Shown here piece after piece: positions 1 through 11,049 of a DNA stretch of 64,000 nucleotides. Source of the DNA: Parvibaculum sp. (GTDB taxonomy: Bacteria; Pseudomonadota; Alphaproteobacteria; Parvibaculales; Parvibaculaceae); contig NZ_JAUSBV010000005.1 in NCBI RefSeq assembly GCF_030651915.1, positions 682,001 to 746,000 on the forward strand, written 5' to 3'. Under the pieces are notes generated by a model, which was not told the DNA's origin, did no database searches, and saw nothing but the letters and a program-made list of their open reading frames with translations. The position numbers were made by a program, and so were the translations under genes. Numbering within the stretch: position 1 is the first letter of the stretch; each line of letters begins with the position of its first letter.

Positions 1-670
1 CCGGTCTTGTGACAGCGCTGAAAACCGGCAAGCCGCGCGCACGCGCGCGCGCCGCGATCCCGTCCGCCGCATGACCGCGGCCGTTGATGACGATGGCATG
101 CGCGCGTTCGAGGGCGTCGTCAATGCGCTCGCGCAAGGGTCCGGCCGGCAACAAACAGCCATTGCCGACACCGGTCGCCGCGTCGACGACCAGTATCGAG
201 AAATCCTTTGCCAGATGCGGGTTCTGAAATCCGTCGTCCATGACAATGAGCTGTGCGCCACCGCGCACCGCGGCGGCGGCGCCTTCGGGACGCCGCGCCG
301 AGACCCAGGTCGGCGCCACCGCGGCAAGGAGCAGCGGCTCGTCGCCGACATCCGCCGCGCCATGCCGCGCCGGATCGACGCGGATCGGGCCGCGCTCGCG
401 TCCGCCATAGCCGCGTGTCAGGAAGTGAACTTTCTCGCCCGAACCGATGAGGCACTCGGCGACGGTCATGGCCACCGGCGTCTTGCCGGCGCCACCCACC
501 GTCAGATTGCCGATGCAAATGACGGGCACGGCCGCCCGCTCCGGCGTCGCGCGGCGACGCCTGATGTGTCCGGCAAGACCGTAGAGCCAGCCCATGGGCG
601 CGAGCAGGCGCGAGGGCAAAAGCGGCGTTGCACCGCGTCGCGAGGGATACCAGAAGCGCGGCTCACGCAT
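1..670 (-). CDS. lpxK: Tetraacyldisaccharide 4'-kinase LpxK, C-terminus beyond window
   Basis: LpxK phosphorylates the 4' position of the lipid A disaccharide precursor at the inner membrane. The reverse-strand frame from ATG at 670 reads about 223 residues without a stop to the window edge. It shows an N-terminal hydrophobic stretch (about 24-34), a P-loop GNLTVGGAGKTP at 54-65, LTRGYGG near 84-90 and DDGFQNP at 145-151, all LpxK hallmarks. The last third of a usual 330-residue protein is cut off. The start overlaps the waaA stop by 8 bases, indicating translational coupling in the lipid A operon. Identification is firm; only the 3' end is missing. Confidence 0.93.
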   Translation of the reverse strand, partial: MREPRFWYPSRRGATPLLPSRLLAPMGWLYGLAGHIRRRRATPERAAVPVICIGNLTVGGAGKTPVAMTVAECLIGSGEKVHFLTRGYGGRERGPIRVDPARHGAADVGDEPLLLAAVAPTWVSARRPEGAAAAVRGGAQLIVMDDGFQNPHLAKDFSILVVDAATGVGNGCLLPAGPLRERIDDALERAHAIVINGRGHAADGIAARARARGLPVFSAVTRP

Positions 671-1967
671 GGGGGCCATCTCCCCGAGCGTGCAGAAGCG
701 GCAGCAGCGCATCGAAAACACGCGATGTCGCGCCGCTATCCGCACTTGCGGTCGCCTGCGCTGCCGTGCCCATCCGCCGCCGCTCCCTGTCATCGGCAAG
801 GAGCTCCCCGACCGCCGCGGCCAATTGCACCGGATCGGCAATGCGCCGCATCGCCCCTGCTGTCTCGAATGCCGCATAAGCTTCCGCGAAATTGAAATCG
901 GACGGCCCCGCGATCAATGCGGTGGTCAGGCGTGCCGCTTCGAACGGGTTATGCCCGCCCGCCGGAATTAGCGTGCCGCCGACAAAGGCGATCTCGGCCA
1001 GCATGTAATAGAGGCCCATCTCGCCCAATGTGTCACCGAGATAGATATCGGTGGTCGCTTCGATCCTGCCGCTGTGGCTGCGACGCGCGACGTCGAGACC
1101 CAGCGCCTGGCATTCTTTCCCGATCGACGCGCCCCGCGACGGGTGACGCGGCACAATGATCGTCAGGAGTCCGGGATGGGCAGGTGCAAGCCGGCGATGG
1201 ACCTCGGCGGCCGCCGATTCCTCTCCCTCATGCGTATTGCTGGCAAGCCATACCGGGCGGGCGCCGATCTCGGCACGCAAACGTGCAAGCTCGGCGGCAT
1301 CGTGCGGGAGCGCCGGCGCATCGTGTTTGAGATTGCCGGGACACTGCGCCGAAGACGCGCCGAGGGCGCGCAAGCGATCGGCGCTGGCGGCGTCCTGCGC
1401 CATCAACACCGAAAAGCGCGCCAGCAAGCCGGAGATCAACCGCGGCGCGCGGCGCCACTTCCGGAAAGAGTGTTCGGTGATGCGCGCATTCACCAGCGCC
1501 AGCGGCAATCCATGCCGATGGGCGGCGACAACGAGATTCGGCCAGAATTCGGACTCGACCCAGATCGCAAGATCCGGCCGCCAATGGCGGAGGAACCGTT
1601 CGCAATAGTCGGGGTGATCGAGTGGCACGAACTGGTGAACGGCGCGCGGGGGCAATCGTTCGGCCATCAGCTTGGCTGACGTGACGGTGCCGGTTGTGAC
1701 CAGAACCGACATATCCGGCGCCACACCCAGCAAGCGCTCGATCAGCGGCAGAATGGACAGGGATTCGCCGATGCTTGCTGCATGGAACCAGACGAGCCGT
1801 CCCGGCTGCCGCTGTCGCGACGCCAGGCCGAAGCGCTCGCCGAGCCTTGCGGGATCTTCCTTGCCGTTTGCAATCCGGCGCCGCAGCAACAGGGGGGCAA
1901 CAGGCGCCACCGCGCGCGTCAACAAGCGGTAGAGAAGGAGGCCAGGCGATGCCGGGAACGACGTCAT
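663..1967 (-). CDS. waaA: 3-deoxy-D-manno-octulosonic acid (Kdo) transferase
   Basis: WaaA (KdtA) transfers Kdo from CMP-Kdo to lipid IVA at the cytoplasmic face of the inner membrane. The 434-residue protein begins MTSFPASPGLLLYRLLTR, an N-terminal membrane anchor, followed by ERFG (44-47) and WFHAASIGE (60-68), which carries the conserved catalytic Glu of GT30 enzymes. The C-terminal GT-B half includes the glycine-rich FVGGTLIPAGGHNPFEAA segment. The reading frame stays open 87 codons further upstream, but that part is basic and unlike the family, so ATG 1967 is preferred. It sits 16 bases after the DUF374 acyltransferase and overlaps lpxK. Confidence 0.95.
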   Translation of the reverse strand: MTSFPASPGLLLYRLLTRAVAPVAPLLLRRRIANGKEDPARLGERFGLASRQRQPGRLVWFHAASIGESLSILPLIERLLGVAPDMSVLVTTGTVTSAKLMAERLPPRAVHQFVPLDHPDYCERFLRHWRPDLAIWVESEFWPNLVVAAHRHGLPLALVNARITEHSFRKWRRAPRLISGLLARFSVLMAQDAASADRLRALGASSAQCPGNLKHDAPALPHDAAELARLRAEIGARPVWLASNTHEGEESAAAEVHRRLAPAHPGLLTIIVPRHPSRGASIGKECQALGLDVARRSHSGRIEATTDIYLGDTLGEMGLYYMLAEIAFVGGTLIPAGGHNPFEAARLTTALIAGPSDFNFAEAYAAFETAGAMRRIADPVQLAAAVGELLADDRERRRMGTAAQATASADSGATSRVFDALLPLLHARGDGPHA

Positions 1968-1983
1968 GGTCGAAAGGCGCCGT

Positions 1984-2730
1984 TCAACGCACCACCGCCT
2001 CTGTATCCTGCAGAGGCGGCGCGCGGCCGACCAGCCGTTCGGCTTCGGCGGCCACCGCATTGAGGCCGTCTTCGACGCGCTGCCGCGCCGCCTCAATTTC
2101 TTCGGGGCTTGCGTCACGTTCGACATATATCGGCTCGCCCCATACCAGCGCCCCTTTCGAGAAGGGGAGATTGATGGTGAACCGGTCCCAGTTGTCGAGT
2201 TTGATGCGTGCGCGGGTCGTTGCCGCAACCGGCACGATCGGCCGACCGGACAGACGGGCCAGCATGACGATACCTTCTCCGGCCCGCCGTGCAGGGCCCG
2301 GCGGGAGATCGGCTGTCAGGCCGATTGAAATATTCTCGCCCAGCGCGCGCACCATGGCCCGCAAGGCGCCGGCGCCGCCTTTTCCCTTGTGCTTGTAACT
2401 GCGCTCCTCCCCCTTCGGTACGCCCGCACCGCGGATCGTGCTCACGCCCAGATGGTGCATGACGCCGTCGACAATTTCTCCGTCGCCATGCTTCGATACG
2501 AGGATGCGCCACTCCCGCCAGTTGTGCCAGAAGGGCGGCAGGATCAGGTTCTGGCCATGCCAGGTGGCAGCGACAAACGGCTTGTCGACATTCCAGAAGC
2601 TCGCGGCAATGTCGCCGCGTCTGATCTCGAAACGGCAGGTGCGCCGTACCAGACGAATGTACAGCGCGATCAAAAAGGCGATCGTTCCCGTCAGCGCCGC
2701 GCTTTTGAATATCTTCTTCCCGAGCGACAT
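1984..2730 (-). CDS. DUF374 lysophospholipid acyltransferase-family protein
   Basis: This 248-residue protein has one N-terminal membrane segment (about residues 9-27), then a small acyltransferase-like fold with AATWHGQNLILPPF, SKHGDGEIVDGVM and a GLTADLPPGPARRAGEG loop. Together these match the DUF374 family found beside waaA and lpxK in alphaproteobacteria. The family is related to LpxL/PlsC acyltransferases, so a lipid A or phospholipid acylation role is inferred, not shown. ATG 2730 is chosen because it directly follows the msbA stop and has GGGAGAG upstream; a start at 2772 would run far into msbA. Confidence 0.85.
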   Translation of the reverse strand: MSLGKKIFKSAALTGTIAFLIALYIRLVRRTCRFEIRRGDIAASFWNVDKPFVAATWHGQNLILPPFWHNWREWRILVSKHGDGEIVDGVMHHLGVSTIRGAGVPKGEERSYKHKGKGGAGALRAMVRALGENISIGLTADLPPGPARRAGEGIVMLARLSGRPIVPVAATTRARIKLDNWDRFTINLPFSKGALVWGEPIYVERDASPEEIEAARQRVEDGLNAVAAEAERLVGRAPPLQDTEAVVR

Positions 2731-2737
2731 CGACCCT

Positions 2738-4627
<1,890 letters not shown>

Positions 4628-4766
4628 CTGGCCTGTCTCGTTCGGGCCCGTCTGTCTGGTCCGGGATCGCCCGGACCATATCACGGCACGCTATTGGCCG
4701 CCATAAAGGCGGCAAATGGTAAATGCTTCATTCAATTGACCTTTTGACCGATTTGCCGACCGCTCG

Positions 4767-5297
4767 TCAATTCAACAGCGCGATGCCAATCGTCAGATAT
4801 GTGGCAAATAACGTCCAGGCGAGATAGGGCAAAAGCAACAGCCCGGCGAGCCGATCGACTTTCAGAAACGCCATGAACGTCAGAAGGATCGCTCCGTCGA
4901 GCGCCAGAACCACCAAGACGGCGAGAGCCGGACTTTTCAGCCCGAAGAACACGATGCTCCAGGACAGGTTCAACGCAAGCTGAATGCCGAACAGTGCGAG
5001 CTGTCCTCCGGCCTTGTCGAAACTTCCGACCGCCCGCCAGACAAGCCATGCCGAAATTGCCATCAGGAAAAAAAGGAAATTCCAGACTACTGGAAATATC
5101 CATTTGTCCGGGTTGAGCGGCGGCTTGGCGAGCGCCTCGTACCAGTCGCCGACGCTCGTTGCGGTTACCGCGCCGCCGGCCCAGCCGACAGCAAATATGA
5201 CAATCAGAAAGCCAAAAAGGCCGGCCAGTGACAGCAGCGCACCTGGACCGGGCGACACTTTTGCGACAGTGCGGGGCGTCCGGCTTTCAGTGGTCAT
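4767..5297 (-). CDS. tspO: TspO/MBR family tryptophan-rich sensory protein
   Basis: A 176-residue membrane protein with five hydrophobic helices. It has the family's Trp- and Pro-rich signature, seen as WYEALAKPPLNPDKWIFPVVW after the first helix and LNLSWSIVFFG in the middle. TspO proteins bind porphyrins and cholesterol-like ligands and in alphaproteobacteria modulate tetrapyrrole or stress responses. ATG 5297 is preceded by GAGGAGG at good spacing and overlaps the DUF4170 gene by 11 bases, so the two are translationally coupled. An upstream ATG at 5312 is possible but lies deeper in the neighbouring gene. Confidence 0.92.
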   Translation of the reverse strand: MTTESRTPRTVAKVSPGPGALLSLAGLFGFLIVIFAVGWAGGAVTATSVGDWYEALAKPPLNPDKWIFPVVWNFLFFLMAISAWLVWRAVGSFDKAGGQLALFGIQLALNLSWSIVFFGLKSPALAVLVVLALDGAILLTFMAFLKVDRLAGLLLLPYLAWTLFATYLTIGIALLN

Positions 5298-5523
5298 GGT
5301 CACCCTCCTCATCGGGATCGAGAAACCGATGCAGATGCACAATGAAATAGCGCATATGCGCATTGTCGACCGTTCGCTGAGCCGCGGCCTTCCATGCCCG
5401 ATGCGCTTCGGCGTAGCCGGGGAATATGCCGACAACATCAAGGGCGGTCGTATCCTTGAACTCCTTGCCTTCCAGATGTGTCAGCTCGCCGCCGAACACG
5501 AGATGGAGGAGCTGCTTTGACAT
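5287..5523 (-). CDS. DUF4170 family small protein
   Basis: A 78-residue soluble protein containing LVFGGEL, FPGYAEAHRAWKAAAQRTVDNAHMRYF and IVHLHRFLDP. This matches the DUF4170 family, a small alphaproteobacterial family usually located between the inositol-phosphatase gene and the lipid A export genes. Its function is unknown. The C-terminus is acidic and histidine-rich (DPDEEGDHDH). It lies between the inositol-phosphatase-like gene and tspO and probably shares their transcript. Confidence 0.85.
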   Translation of the reverse strand: MSKQLLHLVFGGELTHLEGKEFKDTTALDVVGIFPGYAEAHRAWKAAAQRTVDNAHMRYFIVHLHRFLDPDEEGDHDH

Positions 5524-5601
5524 ATTGGCCTCTGGGGGGAAGGAGCGTCGAACGTGGGGCGAATCCTAGCACGGCGGCAGGGCCCAGCGAAGAAGCGGAC
5601 G

Positions 5602-6411
5602 TCATTCGGGCAGCCGTATGGCGCCCAACTTGGCATATAATGCGCTGTAGAGAGCCGGACCGGCGACGAGCAGGCTCCTGTGGCGCGTATTTTCGCGATT
5701 GTAGATAAATGGCTTGCCATCATGGCTCGTCATCCGGCCTCGCGCCTCATGGACGATGAGATCGGCCGCCGCAAGGTCCCAGTCGCTCTTGCCATTGAGC
5801 GCCAGCGCAGCGTCGGCTGCGCCGCAGGCCACAAGTGCGATTCGGTATGCGACCGAATTGCGCTCCAGAATTTCCATTTCAGGCCAGGGCGCGATGCCGG
5901 CACGGGCCCAGCCGGAATGTTTGAACATCGGCGCAAAGGCAGCAATCCGGCACCCCTCGATCTGAGCGCAATCGCTGACGCGGATCGGAGCGTCGTTGAG
6001 CCGCGCGCCGCCGCCCGACGCGGCTTCGAAGAACTCGTCGGTTGCGGGATTGAAGAGCGCCGCGAGTACCGGCCGCCCTTCCGCCACCAGAGCGACCGAT
6101 ATGACAAAATGGGGCTTGCCCTGAGCGAAGGCACGCGTGCCGTCGATCGGGTCGACCACCCAGGTCAACGGGCACAAAAGACGCGCCGGGTCATCTTCGG
6201 TTTCTTCCGATAGCCAGCCATAGCCGGGCCGCGCACCACTCAATCGCGCCTGCAGGAGGTCGTTGACGGCGATGTCGGCCTCGGTGACCGGGCTGTTGTC
6301 GGAACCTTTCGACCACGCCCTGATGTCGGTCCCGAAATAGCGCATGGCGAGAACGCCGGCCTCCCTGACAGCCTCTATCAGCAGGGCGCGATCGCCGTCA
6401 GGTGCCTGCAA
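5602..6411 (-). CDS. Inositol monophosphatase family protein (CysQ-like)
   Basis: This 269-residue metal-dependent phosphatase carries the family motifs WLSEETED (metal-binding Glu), DPIDGTRAF (metal-binding Asp and Thr) and a C-terminal WDLAAADLIVHEA. Family members dephosphorylate inositol phosphate, PAP/PAPS or fructose bisphosphate; the sequence resembles the CysQ/3'-nucleotidase subgroup. The only workable start is TTG at 6411, because an in-frame stop lies just upstream. It overlaps the end of pmbA by 14 bases, so it is probably translated by coupling. Substrate cannot be decided here. Confidence 0.9.
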   Translation of the reverse strand: MQAPDGDRALLIEAVREAGVLAMRYFGTDIRAWSKGSDNSPVTEADIAVNDLLQARLSGARPGYGWLSEETEDDPARLLCPLTWVVDPIDGTRAFAQGKPHFVISVALVAEGRPVLAALFNPATDEFFEAASGGGARLNDAPIRVSDCAQIEGCRIAAFAPMFKHSGWARAGIAPWPEMEILERNSVAYRIALVACGAADAALALNGKSDWDLAAADLIVHEARGRMTSHDGKPFIYNRENTRHRSLLVAGPALYSALYAKLGAIRLPE

Positions 6412-7774
6412 CGATCATCCCCTCGACGCGAACGGTCGGCGCGTTGGTACCGTGACGGAATTCGAGGTCATCCGCCGGCGTCATATTCAGGAACATATCC
6501 TTGAGATTCCCCGCGACGGTGATTTCGCTCACGGGATAAGCGATTTCTCCGTTCTCGATCCAGAAGCCTGATGCGCCGCGGCTGTAGTCACCCGTTACGC
6601 CGTTGATGCCCATGCCGATCAATTCGGTGACATAGAGCCCCTGTTTGATGTCTGCGATCAGTTCCTTCACGCCGAGGCACCCGGCTTCCATATAGAGGTT
6701 GGTCGATGCGGGCGACGGCGGTCCGCCGGTGCCACGCGCCGCATGGCCGGTCGAAACAAGCCCGAGTTGGCGCGCCGTCGCGCTGTCGAGCAACCAGGTC
6801 GTCAGGCGGCCGTCATCGATCAGCATCATGCGCCCGTTCTTGACGCCTTCGCCATCAAAGGGTTTCGAGCGCAGGCCGCGTTTCATATGCGGATCGTCCA
6901 CGATTGAAATGCCGGGTGCGAAAACAGAGCGACCCATATCGTTCTTGAGAAAGCTGGTGCCGCGTGCGATCGACGCTCCGGAAATCGCACCGGCGAAATG
7001 GCCGACAAGGCCACCCGAGACACGCGGATCGTACACGACAGGAACAGCTTGCGACCGAACCTTGCGCGGATGCAAGCGTCGCACAGCCTTCTCGCCTGCC
7101 CGCCGGCCGATGGCGGTTGCGCCTTCGAGATCGTGCCCGTGTCGCGCGGTCGTGTAATCGTAGTCGCGCTCCATTGCCGTCCCTTCGCCGGCCAGCACCG
7201 AACAGGAGATGGAACAAGATGTGCCCGCATAGCTGCCGGCAAATCCGCCGCCAGCGGATGGACGGGTGACGAGCGCCACGCCCGAGCGCCCCCAGCCAGC
7301 ACCTGCGCCGCTCGAATTGGAGACACCTTTTACGGCAAGCGCCGCTTCCTCAGCCTCGGCGGCGAGGCCGGCAAGCTGTTCAGCGGTCGGCGGTACACCC
7401 GTGTCCTCAATATCGAGATCCGGCCAGTCCCGTGCCAGCAGCGTCGCATCGGCCAGCCCACAATACGGGTCTTCCGGCGCGGCGCGCGCCATCGCCACCA
7501 CACGTTCGATCATCGGCGCGAGCGACGCCTCCGACAAATCGGTGGTGGAAACGCTTGCCTGATGCTTGCCGATAAAGACACGCAAGCCGACATCGCAACC
7601 TTCGGAGCGCTCGACATCCTCGAGCTTGCCCAGCCGCCACGAGACGCCAAGCGAAATGCCTTCCATGGCGATCGCTTCGGCAGCCTCTGCGCCTGCCCGC
7701 AAGGCGCGGTCGACCAAGGACGCAGCCATATCGAGCGTCGACAATCGCTTATCGGCCTCCGCCGGTCTTGTCAT
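6398..7774 (-). CDS. pmbA: TldD/PmbA (TldE) family metalloprotease subunit
   Basis: A 458-residue PmbA/TldE-like protein. TldD and PmbA form a heteromeric protease that in E. coli matures microcin B17 and degrades CcdA. The PmbA partner lacks the HExxxH zinc motif, and none is visible here. Typical segments include GVSWRLGKLEDVERSEG near the N-terminus, the glycine-rich middle TGHAARGTGG, and a C-terminal GASGFWIENGEIAYPVSEITVAG. ATG 7774 gives the expected length; 28 extra codons upstream look noncoding. It is followed by, and overlaps, the inositol phosphatase gene. No tldD is present in this window. Confidence 0.92.
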   Translation of the reverse strand: MTRPAEADKRLSTLDMAASLVDRALRAGAEAAEAIAMEGISLGVSWRLGKLEDVERSEGCDVGLRVFIGKHQASVSTTDLSEASLAPMIERVVAMARAAPEDPYCGLADATLLARDWPDLDIEDTGVPPTAEQLAGLAAEAEEAALAVKGVSNSSGAGAGWGRSGVALVTRPSAGGGFAGSYAGTSCSISCSVLAGEGTAMERDYDYTTARHGHDLEGATAIGRRAGEKAVRRLHPRKVRSQAVPVVYDPRVSGGLVGHFAGAISGASIARGTSFLKNDMGRSVFAPGISIVDDPHMKRGLRSKPFDGEGVKNGRMMLIDDGRLTTWLLDSATARQLGLVSTGHAARGTGGPPSPASTNLYMEAGCLGVKELIADIKQGLYVTELIGMGINGVTGDYSRGASGFWIENGEIAYPVSEITVAGNLKDMFLNMTPADDLEFRHGTNAPTVRVEGMIVAGT

Positions 7775-7803
7775 GATTGTCGTTCCCGCAATCGAGTTAC
7801 CAA

Positions 7804-8208
7804 CTAGATGAACACATAGTAGAGGCAGGCGACGCCGGCAACGAGCTGCCCGATCCATGTCAACAATGTCCCGACAAGCCGGGGCGGCGTCGAAGCGCCG
7901 GTGCGCGAGACGCCGATTGCATGCAGCACGCGACCGATCGTGAGCGCGAGGCCAACAAAATGCAGCACATAGATCGAGGCCGACAGCATATGCAGCACGA
8001 CGAGGCCGATCAGCCCGATCGGCGTGTACTCGACATTCGTCACATGAGCACGGCTGGCGTTGTACAGCTTCTCGTCGTCACCGGTGCCGGTCATTACATT
8101 GGTGCGCACGCGATTGGCCGAGACGCGATAGGCCAGAAACAGGTTGATGAGAATGTTGAGGCCGGCATAGACGCCGACGATCGCCAGCGAGATTGAATAG
8201 AATGTCAT
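7804..8208 (-). CDS. MAPEG family membrane protein
   Basis: A 134-residue protein with four hydrophobic helices and the MAPEG pattern: an N-terminal helix, RVSANRVRTNVMTG, then RAHVTNVEYTPIGLIGLVVL. MAPEG proteins (membrane-associated eicosanoid/glutathione metabolism) often act as membrane glutathione transferases or peroxidases; specificity here is unknown. ATG 8208 has GGAGGG nearby. An upstream in-frame ATG at 8286 lacks a good ribosome site. It lies 29 bases ahead of pmbA on the same strand. Confidence 0.9.
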   Translation of the reverse strand: MTFYSISLAIVGVYAGLNILINLFLAYRVSANRVRTNVMTGTGDDEKLYNASRAHVTNVEYTPIGLIGLVVLHMLSASIYVLHFVGLALTIGRVLHAIGVSRTGASTPPRLVGTLLTWIGQLVAGVACLYYVFI

Positions 8209-8326
8209 CGGGGCACCCTCCCTTTGGCCTGACATGGCATGATTCTTCGTGTCAGCCGCAAAGCTAGCACGGGCGGCATCCTGCATGACAGCACAGGAAA
8301 GACATCTTTACAGTGGAAATCCTATC

Positions 8327-8752
8327 TCAATCGTCGGTCGATGGGCGCCCGCCGCGAAGCCGCTTGGTTGTGCCGCGCTTGACCTTTTCCTCGACGCGCT
8401 TCTGCCTGGCCGCACGGCTCGGCTTTGTCGGCACCCGAAACTTCGGCTGATGCGCCGCCGCCGCGATCATCTCGACAAGCCGCTCGATGGCGTCGCGGCG
8501 GTTTGCCTCCTGGGTGCGGAATCTGCTGGCCGTTATGACGATGACACCATCCTTGGTCAGCTTCGCGCCAGCGATGCGTTCGAGCCGCGCCTTGACGCGC
8601 GCATTCAGCGACGGCGTGTTACGTACGTCGAAGCGGAGCTGCGCTGCCGTCGACACCTTGTTGACGTTCTGGCCGCCTGGCCCGCCCGCGCGAATGAAGC
8701 TGATCGAGATTTCACCTTCCTCGATGACAAGCTTGTCGGTGACGGGGATCAT
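8327..8752 (-). CDS. arfB: Alternative ribosome-rescue factor ArfB (peptidyl-tRNA hydrolase)
   Basis: A 141-residue class I release-factor-like protein without codon-recognition domains. The catalytic GGQ sits at 26-28 within RAGGPGGQNVNKV, and the C-terminus is the basic tail (KPSRAARQKRVEEKVKRGTTKRLRGG) that enters the mRNA channel of stalled ribosomes. It frees nascent chains on non-stop ribosomes. It starts 4 bases after the stop of ubiD on the same strand, so co-transcription with ubiD is likely. Confidence 0.95.
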   Translation of the reverse strand: MIPVTDKLVIEEGEISISFIRAGGPGGQNVNKVSTAAQLRFDVRNTPSLNARVKARLERIAGAKLTKDGVIVITASRFRTQEANRRDAIERLVEMIAAAAHQPKFRVPTKPSRAARQKRVEEKVKRGTTKRLRGGRPSTDD

Positions 8753-8756
8753 GAAC

Positions 8757-10283
8757 TCACTTCCAGATCGGCTTGCCCGTGCCCGGCAGGCCGAGCTTCG
8801 ACCATTTCTTCGTCACCGTGTCGATCACGTCCTGGTCCATGCGGATCTGACGGCCCCATTCGCGCTTCGTTTCCGGCGGCCATTTGTTGGTGGCATCGAG
8901 GCCGATCTTGCCGCCGAGGCCCGACTCCGGCGAGGCGAAGTCGAGATAGTCGATCGGCGTGTTCTCGATCAGCGTCACGTCGCGCACCGGGTCCATCCGT
9001 GTGCTGATCGCCCACATGACGTCTTTCCAGTCGCGCGCGTCGATGTCGTCATCGACCACGATCACCCATTTCGTGTACATGAACTGGCGCAGATAGGACC
9101 ACGCCCCCATCATCACGCGCTTGGCGTGGCCGGGATAGGCCTTCTTCATCGAGATGACAGCGATGCGATAGGAGCAGCCCTCAGGCGGCAGCCAGAAATC
9201 GACGATCTCGGGGAATTGCTGCTGCAGCAGCGGAATGAAGACTTCGTTGAGCGCTTCGCCCAGCACAGAGGGCTCGTCGGGCGGGCGGCCGGTGAAGGTC
9301 GAGAGATAAATCGGGTCCTTGCGCATGGTGATGGCGCTGACGGTGAAGACCGGGAACTTTTCGACCGAGTTGTAGTAGCCGGTGTGATCGCCGTATGGGC
9401 CTTCGTCCACGTAGTCTTCCAGCGAGACATGGCCCTCGATGACGATTTCGGCTTCGGCCGGCACTTTCAGCGGCACGGTCTTGCAATCGACAAGCTCGAC
9501 CTTCTGTCCGCGCAGCAGGCCGGCGAACTGATATTCCGAAAGCGTGTCGGGAACCGGCGTCACCGCGGCAAGAATGGTGCCGGGATCGGCGCCGATGACG
9601 CATGCCGCCGGCAGCGGCTCGCGCTTCTCGGCTTTCCAGCGCTGGTGGTGCTGCGCGCCGCCGCGATGCGCGAGCCAGCGCATGATCGTCTTGTCGCGGC
9701 CCAGCACCTGCATCCGGTAGATGCCGAGATTGAAATCGTCCTCGCGTCTCGTGCCCGGCCCCTTGGTGACCACGAGCGGCCAGGTGATCAGCGGCGCGGG
9801 CTCGCCCGGCCAGCAGGTCTGGATCGGCAGATCGTGGAGATTGATGTCGCTGCCTTTCAGCACGACTTCCTGGCAAGGCGCGGACGAGAGCGTCTTGGGC
9901 TTCATCGCCATCACGGTCTTCAGCAGCGGGAGCATTTCAAACGCTTCACGGAAGCCGCCCGGCGGTTCCGGCTGCCGGAGGAACGCCAATGCTTCGCCAA
10001 CCTCGCGCAGGTCTTTCGCGTGGCGACGCTCCACGCCCCCCATCGTGACCGCCTGCGCCACCCGTTCCACGGTGCCGAAGAGATTGACCAGAACAGGCAT
10101 CGGCGAGGCCCGGCCGTCGGCCATCAGCGCCTGCTCAAAGAGCACTGCCGGGCCCTGCTCGGCCAGAAGCCGGGTCTGGATTTCGGTCATCTCCAATACG
10201 GTCGAGACCGGCTCCCGGACGCGCGCCAGGTCGCCGGACGCATCCAATTTCGACAAAAATTCGCGCAGCGAGGCGTAGGACAT
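8757..10283 (-). CDS. ubiD: UbiD family decarboxylase (3-polyprenyl-4-hydroxybenzoate carboxy-lyase)
   Basis: A 508-residue UbiD-family enzyme, which uses prenylated FMN from UbiX to decarboxylate the ubiquinone precursor 3-polyprenyl-4-hydroxybenzoate. Recognisable segments are [40 protein letters not shown], the [13 protein letters not shown] active-site region and the C-terminal [17 protein letters not shown]. The frame remains open for 68 more codons, but [10 protein letters not shown] at 10283 is the typical family start. ubiA, the preceding pathway step, lies at 25464-26381; ubiX is not in the window. Confidence 0.95.
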   Translation of the reverse strand: MSYASLREFLSKLDASGDLARVREPVSTVLEMTEIQTRLLAEQGPAVLFEQALMADGRASPMPVLVNLFGTVERVAQAVTMGGVERRHAKDLREVGEALAFLRQPEPPGGFREAFEMLPLLKTVMAMKPKTLSSAPCQEVVLKGSDINLHDLPIQTCWPGEPAPLITWPLVVTKGPGTRREDDFNLGIYRMQVLGRDKTIMRWLAHRGGAQHHQRWKAEKREPLPAACVIGADPGTILAAVTPVPDTLSEYQFAGLLRGQKVELVDCKTVPLKVPAEAEIVIEGHVSLEDYVDEGPYGDHTGYYNSVEKFPVFTVSAITMRKDPIYLSTFTGRPPDEPSVLGEALNEVFIPLLQQQFPEIVDFWLPPEGCSYRIAVISMKKAYPGHAKRVMMGAWSYLRQFMYTKWVIVVDDDIDARDWKDVMWAISTRMDPVRDVTLIENTPIDYLDFASPESGLGGKIGLDATNKWPPETKREWGRQIRMDQDVIDTVTKKWSKLGLPGTGKPIWK

Positions 10284-10413
10284 CGGTTTTCCGGGCTTTT
10301 TCGCGGTTTTCCGGGGCGGAGGCGTCCGGGCGCGCAGAATGCCGCATTCCCGCATTCCTGCCAAATTGGCCCGATCCGTTAACAGGGCGCCAACCGTTCG
10401 GCGCTTACGCTCA

Positions 10414-11046
10414 ATGCCGGAAGCCAAGGCAGGAGTGAGTTGTTTGATTACGGACGGAACAGCATCCCGGCGACACGCCCCGCGCATCTGGCGCGGCGGC
10501 GAGATCGACGCCGACCCGTTTCACCTGCCTCAGTATGTCGCCGTCGCGGCAACGGAATTTTTGCCGCGTGCCTTCGGTTTCATCCGCTTTGCGACCATCC
10601 ATGCCGATGCCGTGACCGCAAATGACTCGTCGCCCATTCTCGGCGTCTTCGAGTGGTCCGAACCGATCAATGCCTATGAGGGCGTCGCGCTGCGGGTCGT
10701 GGCGCGCGATCGGCGCGGCGCCGACAAGGTCCTTCTGGTCGAGCTCACCCACGCCACGAATGCAAAGCGCAATCTTGTCGTTCATGCCTCGCATGACGGT
10801 CTCGATGCTCCGGCGCGCTGGCGGTCATGGGGGCGGGTGCTCCACCTGCCGCTGCTGATCGAGGACCGCGAAGGAACGCTCCATCCGGCCGAACGCCGGC
10901 TTGGCGCGCTCCATGTCGGCGATCCACATCCCCATTCGGGCGCCAATCCGCTTTCGGCTCGCCGACCGCTTTCCTTCGGTCAGTCAGGCCAGCCGCGCCT
11001 GTGGGGCGAGCGCCTCGTCGGCGGCGCACGTCCGCCGGCCTATTGA
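10414..11046 (+). CDS. DUF6101 family protein of unknown function
   Basis: This 210-residue protein resembles the alphaproteobacterial DUF6101 family in its order of blocks: DPFHLPQYV near the start, then [43 protein letters not shown] and a basic C-terminal ARRPLSF. No catalytic motif or membrane segment is visible and no function is known. The start is uncertain: ATG 10414 is given, but TTG 10444 has a better ribosome site (GGAG, 8 bases away). It is divergent from ubiD, and its stop is 3 bases from the end of the convergent hydratase gene. Confidence 0.7.
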   Translation: MPEAKAGVSCLITDGTASRRHAPRIWRGGEIDADPFHLPQYVAVAATEFLPRAFGFIRFATIHADAVTANDSSPILGVFEWSEPINAYEGVALRVVARDRRGADKVLLVELTHATNAKRNLVVHASHDGLDAPARWRSWGRVLHLPLLIEDREGTLHPAERRLGALHVGDPHPHSGANPLSARRPLSFGQSGQPRLWGERLVGGARPPAY

Positions 11047-11049
11047 GCC

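Noticed and set aside
1-670. The 132-residue antisense-type reading in the left edge
   Set aside because: The correct minus frame gives LpxK motifs, so the other frame is noncoding.
8487-10382. Plus-strand frame opposite ubiD
   Set aside because: Shadow of ubiD, which has the expected UbiD motifs; the opposite strand shows none.
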